From contig NC_081407.1 of NCBI RefSeq assembly GCF_030272615.1, forward strand, positions 102,469,897 to 102,533,896: 64,000 bases of DNA, in the 5' to 3' direction. The stretch comes from Cryptomeria japonica. Its lineage: Eukaryota > Streptophyta > Pinopsida > Cupressales > Cupressaceae. The notes under the pieces are model-generated. The model worked only from the letters and a program-made list of their open reading frames with translations, made no database searches and had not been told where the DNA came from. Positions 58,049 through 64,000 of this stretch are shown one piece after another (within the stretch, counting starts at the first letter, position 1; each line of letters opens with the position of its first letter). Made by a program: the position numbers and the translations under genes.

Positions 58049-59108
58049 TGTTGGTATTTTGGATATGTTGGTATGGTTTTGTCATTGATGTTAACACTTG
58101 TCAATGCCTGTCAACACTTATCAGAAATTGGAGATTCTTGATTATGTTCACAAGCATGTTCAGTGACTTATGCACAGTCACTGGTATCTGGTTCACTCGT
58201 AGGTTATATTGTTCATTGGTACTTGGAATGACTTGGAGATTACTTGGTTATGACGAAGACATTGTTTAGACACTTTCTTTTGGTGATTTGGTTATTGATC
58301 TAATCAGGTTTGCATATTTGTTGTTACCGACAAATAGGTCTAGGTTATGCACCTGCAAGCATTATTGACTCTAGATGAGCATGACACATTATGAAGATGA
58401 TTTGTTATTATTGTAAATGCATTGAGCCGACATGATGCATCACATATTGATTCATTTGTAATTGACTTCATTGTAATATCTTTAGTGAGCCGACCTACTC
58501 ATTTGGTCTTAGGTTTTGGTATATATGTAAGATCTCATTTGTGAGATTGATATAGTAATAGTGGAAGAGGAATATATAAGGTATATGAGAATATAAGTAG
58601 AGCTATACACATATATATCATTCAAGATTTTTGAAGAAGACAAATCAGAGCTTAATCAGTACTGAATCCAGCATATGAAGATGCTATTTTGAGTAGTACA
58701 TTATCATTGGATTTAACCATCCAATTGTAGTCAGTGTGACTCCCATTTTGTGATTGAACAGTGAGCTCTAGGCAGTTGGCCTTTCTGCATGTGCAGACTC
58801 CATATTGTACACATACTATCTGCAGTAGTCTCATCTGATTATGGGTAAGGTTTCCCACCATGGTTTTTCTCCTTACAGGGTTTCCACATATAAATATCTG
58901 TGTTATGTGTTGTGGATGTTATTTTCTTTATGTTTCATGCATTAAACTTTACCGGTATTGCAATTGACTATCAAAACTATTTACCGGCATAAAGTTTGGT
59001 CTACCGGTATTAAGCATTAAGTTTGGTTAAGTTATATTTGGTTTGAAATTTATTGACAACTGATTCACCCCCCCCCCCCCCCCTCTCAGTTGTCTCCGGG
59101 ACCTAACA
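58049..59108 (+). repeat. 5' LTR of copia C
   Basis: 1,060 bp, TGTTGGTATTTTGG...ACCTAACA. I count about 28 mismatches over the 312 bases comparable with the visible 3' LTR (about 9 %), many being complementary CpG losses (CTGG here, CCAG there). Confidence 0.92.
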
Positions 59109-59110
59109 AT

Positions 59111-59122
59111 TAGTATCAAAGC
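59111..59122 (+). other. primer-binding site of copia C, decayed
   Basis: TAGTATCAAAGC, against the standard TGGTATCAGAGC; both differences are G to A. Confidence 0.8.
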
Positions 59123-59165
59123 ATAGTCCTCTTTTTGCAAAAGCTTAACAGCTTGAGGAGATCCA

Positions 59166-62100
59166 ATGTCTTCTAACTATTTTAGGAAGGATAGTCTGAA
59201 ACTTGATGGAACTAACTATGGCATATGGAAGATCAAGATGGAGACACATCTGAATTTCATTGGAAAGGACATATGGGAAGTTACAAAGAATGGTTATGTT
59301 TCTCCTACTCAAGGTCAACCTATTCCACCTACCTTGGCTAAAGATGAGGAAAATGATTGCAAAGCAAGAGAAGCACTTTTGAGCGTATTGTCAGATCAAC
59401 AAATCATGGGATTATCAGATAGATCTACTATTAAAGCTATTTGGGACAAATTGGAAACATTGAATGAAGGTGATACCACAATCAAAATTACAAAACTAGA
59501 ATTCTTCTGGGTCAGGTATGAAAATCTGAAAATGGAAGAAGATGAAAGGATTTTTCCTTTTATGGAAAGAGTAAATGAAATTGTTTTGGGTATACAATGT
59601 TGTGGAGGAACCTTAAGTGAAGATGAAATTGTTTCTAAATTTTTAAGAGCTTTGCCACCAGCATATAAAATGAAAGTTACTGCTATAAATGAATTGAGAA
59701 CAATGCCTAATGCATCAGTATCTAGAGATACTTTGGTTGGAAAACTTTCAACTTTTGAACTTGAGGAATTTGGTCTAGTTGCTACAATTAAGATAGATTT
59801 AGATTTCAAGGCATCATCATCATCTGAGAAATTTGATTGGAAAGCCTTTTATGCAAGAGAACTTGAAGAAATCAAAAAAGAGAATGAAGAACTGGAAGAG
59901 CTTGAAGCACTATTTGCAAGAAAAATGCCTAAAGGTCCAGTTGGAAGTAAGTATGAAGGTAAAGCACCATTTAAATGTTTTAATTGCAATAAAACTGGTC
60001 ATATGGAAACTAGGTGTCCTGATAGACATGCAAGATTGAGAGAAGAAGCTAAAAGAACATATAAGCCTAATCCTGAATATTAGAGATACAAATTTAAGAA
60101 GAATAGAGACAAATCTTGTTACTATGTTGATGAAGGAGTTACTGATTATTCTGATGAGGAACCAGCAGACAATGGATGGGTTTTTGTTGCTATAACAGAA
60201 GATCAACTGACACCTACTATTCAACTAGTAGAGCAGGCCCTAACAGCTAAAATTGAAGATAAGGATGAATGGATCATTGATTCTGGATGTTCACATCATA
60301 TGAGTGGTGATAAAAGTAAATTCTTAACCTTTCAGGAATACAATGGAGGTCTAGTGAGATTTGGGGATGATAAAGCTTTTTTGATGAAAGGAAAAGGAAC
60401 TATATCTTTTGATGGTAAGCACAATACTGGTAATGTTTACTATGTTGAAGGTTTGAAGAATAATCTTTTGAGTGTTGGTCAATTAGTTGAAAAAGGATTT
60501 CAGTTACAATTCAAGAATGGTAAATGCAAAATAATGAACATCACTAGTTTAGAAAGTGCAACCGGTAATCAAACTAGAGGTAATATCTTTCATTTGAATA
60601 ACAATGAGAAGGCATGCTTGGTTGCACATATTGATGAAAGTTGGTTATGGCATAAGAGACTTTGTCATGTAAATTTTGATTGCATTGTGAAAATCAGTAC
60701 AACTAAGGGAGTAAGGGATTTACCTAAGATTGTAAAACCTCACAATCCGGTATGTAAGGAATGTCAATTTGGAAAGCAAGTTAGAGAATATTTTAAGAGT
60801 ATACCAAAAAAATCCAATAATGTTCTTGACTTAATTCATACTGATTTATGTGGTCCATCAAGAACTAGAAGTTTACAAGGAGATAGATATTTTAATCTAA
60901 TCATTGATGACTATTCTAGAATGTGTTGGGTTACTTTTCTTAGAGAGAAATCAGAAGCCCTTGGGAAATTCAAACTATTCAAGGTAATGGTAGAGAATGA
61001 AACCGGTAAGAAAATCAAATGTTTGAGATCAGATCAAGGAAGTGAATTCACATCTAAGGAATTTAATACATTCTGTGAAGTGAATGGAATTAAGAGACAA
61101 CTATCAGCACCTCGGACACCCCAACAAAATGGAGTTGTGGAAAGGAAGAACATAACTATTCTAGATGCAGCTAGAAGTATGTTATCAGAAGCAAATCTAT
61201 CTCATGTGTATTGGAGAGAAGTAGTGAGTACAACAGTCTACACATTCAACAAAGTTCACATCAAAGGTGAAACTAGTAAGACCCCTCATGAACTATGGTT
61301 TGGTAATACTACTACTCTTAAATATTTTAGAATATTTGGAAGTAAATGTTATATTAGAAGAGATGAGTAGGTTGGAAAATTTGATCCTAGAAGTGATGAA
61401 GGAATATTTCTTGGCTATTCATCTAAGAGCAAGGCATATAGATGTCTTAACAAGAGATTGGAAAAAATTGTTGAGAGTGCAAATGTGAAGATTGATGAAC
61501 AGTTTAGAGATAATTCAAGGTACATGGACTCTAAATTGGCAATAAAGATAATATCAAATAAACCTACAATGAGTACACCAGTACAAAATGTTGATCCAGT
61601 CACACCGGCATCATCTAAGGATTCAACAGTGACTGAAGAACAACAGCAAGTAAAAATACCCTCGTATGTAAGATTGAATCACTCTGAAAGTCAGATAATT
61701 GGGAACAAGTATCAAGGTGTTGTGACTAGAGGAAGACTAGAAAATGAAGAGGTATGATTAATTTCTCAAATTGAACCAACATCAGTTAATGAGGCATGTG
61801 AAGATAAACATTGGATTAAAGCTATGGAAGATGAATTGGAACAAATTGAAAAGAATAACACATGGACATTGATTCCCCGGCCTAAAGACAAAAATGTAAT
61901 TGGAACTAAATGGGTATTCAGAAATAAACTCACTGAAGATGGTAAGGTAATCAGAAACAAAGAAAGATTAGTGTGTAAGGGATATTCACAGAAAGAAGGA
62001 ATTGATTATAATGAAACCTTTGCATCGGTAGGTAGAATTGAGGCAGTCAGATTATTCTTAGCTTTTGCAGCACACAAGAACTATAAAGTATATCAATTGG

Positions 62101-63308
62101 ATGTTAAATGTGCATTTCTAAATGGTGATCTTGAAGAGGAAGTTTACATTGAACAACCTAATGGATTTTCATTAACAAATGACAAAGATATGGTTTGCAG
62201 GTTAAGGAAAGCTTTATATGGATTAAAGCAAGCTCCTAGAGCTTGGTATGCTAGATTGGACAAATATCTTTTGAAGATTGGCTACACTAAAGGTAATGTT
62301 GACAACAATTTATATTACAAAGTGACTAATGATGACATCTTGGTTACTGAAGTTTTTTTTGATGATATAATATTTGGAGGAGAAGATGAGTTGTGTAAAG
62401 ACTTTTCTAAAAAGATGCAGGAAGAATTTGAAATGTCTATGATTGGGGAGATAAAATTATTTTTAGGATTGCAGATTTCACAAACTGATAAAGGTATATT
62501 CATAAATCAATCAAAGTACTTGATGGAATTACTAAAGAAATTTGGCCTGGAAAACTCTAAACCGATAAGTACATCTATGACTACAACTGATAAACTATCA
62601 TTAAAAGATGAATCAACACATGTTAATTCGATAAGATACAAGTCTATGATAGGAGGTTTACTGTATTTGACACAAACAAGACCTGATATTATGAATGCAG
62701 TATGTATTGTTTCAAGATTTCAGAGTAATCCTAAAGAAAATCATGAATCAGCAGTGAAAAGGATTTTCCGGTATCTACAAGGCACTACAAATCTTGGTTT
62801 ATGATATCCTAGAGATGAAAATTTTGATTTATGTGCATACACAGATGCAAATTGGGTAGCAGATGTAGATGACAAAAAAAGAACAATTGGTGGAGCATTC
62901 TTTCTTGGTAGCAGATTAATTTCTTGGCTGAGCAAGAAACAAAGTTGCACATCTTTATCAATAGCAGAATTAGAATATGTTGTAGCAGCAACTAATTGTA
63001 CATAGGTATTATGGATCAAGCAAATGTTGAAGGACATAAAGGTAAAATGCAAAGAGCCTATAACAATTTATTCTGATAATATGGAAACAATTGATATATC
63101 TAAGAATCCGGTATTTCACTCAAAAACTAAACATGTTTCTATCAAATTCAATTTTCTGAAAGAGAATGTTGAGGCAAAATAAGTGAAGTTGGTTTATGTG
63201 AATACTAAAGAGAAAATTGCAGATATTTTTACTAAGCCTTTGCCTAAGGAATCTTTTGAGTATCTCAAAGAGCAGTTTGGGGTTATACCCCCACCGGTAG
63301 AGACTTAG
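59166..63308 (+). pseudogene. copia C gag-pol polyprotein, six in-frame stops, no frameshift
   Basis: A single frame from ATG 59166 to the expected end TAG at 63306-63308, interrupted at 60081 (TAG), 61368 (TAG), 61755 (TGA), 62802 (TGA), 63003 (TAG) and 63180 (TAA). Domains: gag (LDGTNYGIWKIKMETHL) with an intact CCHC knuckle (CFNCNKTGHMETRC, about 59974-60015); protease with intact DSG (IIDSGCSHHM, about 60274); GAG-pre-integrase and integrase core (DLIHTDLCGPSRT, IIDDYSRMCWVTF, APRTPQQNGVVER); reverse transcriptase ([35 protein letters not shown] read in pieces, FFDDIIFGG); RNase H (CAYTDANW) and C-terminus (ADIFTKPLPKESFEYL). Most catalytic residues persist. Copia proteins order integrase before RT, as here. 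Confidence 0.93.
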
Positions 63309-63473
63309 ACAGTTGATGTTTATCATCAACCGACAGAATTAATAGAGAAATATTTTTTCGGCTTTGATGAGGAGATCTACTTCTCAGGGGGAGTAGCTGG
63401 ATAAATTGATGAGTTGTTATTTTGTAATGATCTATTTGAAACTGGTCTTTGTATTGCTTTGGCATTTGATGTC

Positions 63474-63688
63474 AAAGGCGGAGAGATATCTATGGAAAAA
63501 CACATTACCTTTTGAGGAGATTATTGGGGGAGATATTGTTGGAGAGATTGTTACTCTCTTTATCTGTATTTTGATTTCTGGTTAATGATCTCTTTGGGAG
63601 ATTGTTGATTTTTGGTTTTTTAAATTTCTGTTTTGGCACTTAGGTGGTTTTTCCATCTTGTGTTGTCATCAATGCCAAAGGGGGAGAT
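63474..63688 (+). other. polypurine tracts of copia C
   Basis: The terminal tract AAAGGGGGAGAT (63677-63688) abuts the 3' LTR. An internal tract AAAGGCGGAGAG (63474-63485) sits about 200 bp upstream. Between them, GGGGGAGATATTGTTGG (about 63527-63543) mimics a tract plus LTR start. Confidence 0.75.
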
Positions 63689-64000
63689 TGTTGGTATTTT
63701 GGATATGTTGGTATGGTTTTGTCATTGATGTCAACACTTGTCAACACATGTCAACACTTATCAGCACTTGGAGATTCTTGATTATGTTCACAAGCATGTT
63801 CAGTGACTTATGCACAGTCACCAGTATCTGGTTCACCGACAAATTATATTGTTCACCAGTACTTGGAATGAATTGGAGATTACTTGGTTATGTCGAAGAC
63901 ATTGTTTGGACACTTTCTTTTGGTGATTTGGTTATTGATCTAATTGGGTTTGCATATTTGCTGTTACCGGCAAATAGGTCTAGATTATGCAACGACAAGC
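63689..64000 (+). repeat. 3' LTR of copia C, first 312 bp
   Basis: Starts TGTTGGTATTTTGG directly after the polypurine tract and aligns without gaps to 58049-58360. The remainder is outside the window. Confidence 0.92.

Larger units (their letters stand above)
58049..64000 (+). mobile_element. Ty1/copia retrotransposon (copia C), 3' LTR runs off the right edge
   Basis: 5' LTR 58049-59108, primer-binding site, gag-pol 59166-63308, polypurine tract 63677-63688, 3' LTR from 63689. The left target site copy is AAGTA (58044-58048); the right copy is outside the window. It is inserted in element B's gag. The coding frame has only nonsense changes and no frameshift, unlike copia A. Confidence 0.93.

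Noticed and set aside
1-64000. CRISPR arrays, bacterial operons, rRNA or intact tRNA genes
   Set aside because: None seen; the window is plant nuclear DNA with no regularly spaced repeats of the CRISPR kind and no complete cloverleaf.

Overview
This is a plant nuclear window, very probably from a large, repeat-rich genome such as a gymnosperm (an inference from the style of the elements, the >4 kb LTRs and the very low gene density; the species cannot be named from the sequence). I find one gene that looks intact, a receptor-like protein with leucine-rich repeats at 25.7-28.6 kb on the minus strand. Nearly everything else is retrotransposon, decayed gene fragments or AT-rich sequence in which I see nothing.

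Layout. 1-8403: the 5' half of a minus-strand Ty3/gypsy element (element 1). It has a gag-pol frame open to the left window edge except for one TGA, a primer-binding site, and an unusually long 4.4 kb LTR holding TA microsatellites and a GC-rich palindromic block. Its outer end at 8403 falls exactly where the left LTR of a second, older gypsy element is cut, so element 1 appears nested in element 2. 8404-21380: element 2, a decayed minus-strand gypsy element with a chromodomain-like tail and two ~4.2 kb LTRs. 21.7-23.7 kb: a tRNA-like SINE candidate, a decayed copia fragment and a degenerate minisatellite. 25.7-29.1 kb: the receptor-like protein gene and its upstream region, which carries a 45 bp direct duplication and a GATCT microsatellite. 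29.1-38.2 kb: AT-rich, with a small hairpin, a DUF4283-like remnant and a probable solo LTR. 38.3-48.6 kb: three decayed PPR gene fragments, a decayed DRM-type DNA methyltransferase with one part copied in inverted orientation to form a hairpin, a copia 3' end, a LINE RNase H remnant and a short GC-richer segment. 48.8-64.0 kb: a copia nest. Element B has its LTR split by complete copia A (49648-56788, 5 bp target duplication TTATA), and its gag is split by copia C (58049 to beyond the right edge).

How the parts relate. There is no operon or pathway here; the window records repeated insertion, C-to-T decay at probably methylated sites, and gene-fragment capture or duplication. The item most worth testing is the ~247 bp near-perfect hairpin at 38937-39183. 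Its two arms both derive from motif I of a DRM cytosine methyltransferase, the structure expected of a young hairpin-siRNA or MIRNA locus directed at the RNA-directed DNA methylation machinery itself.
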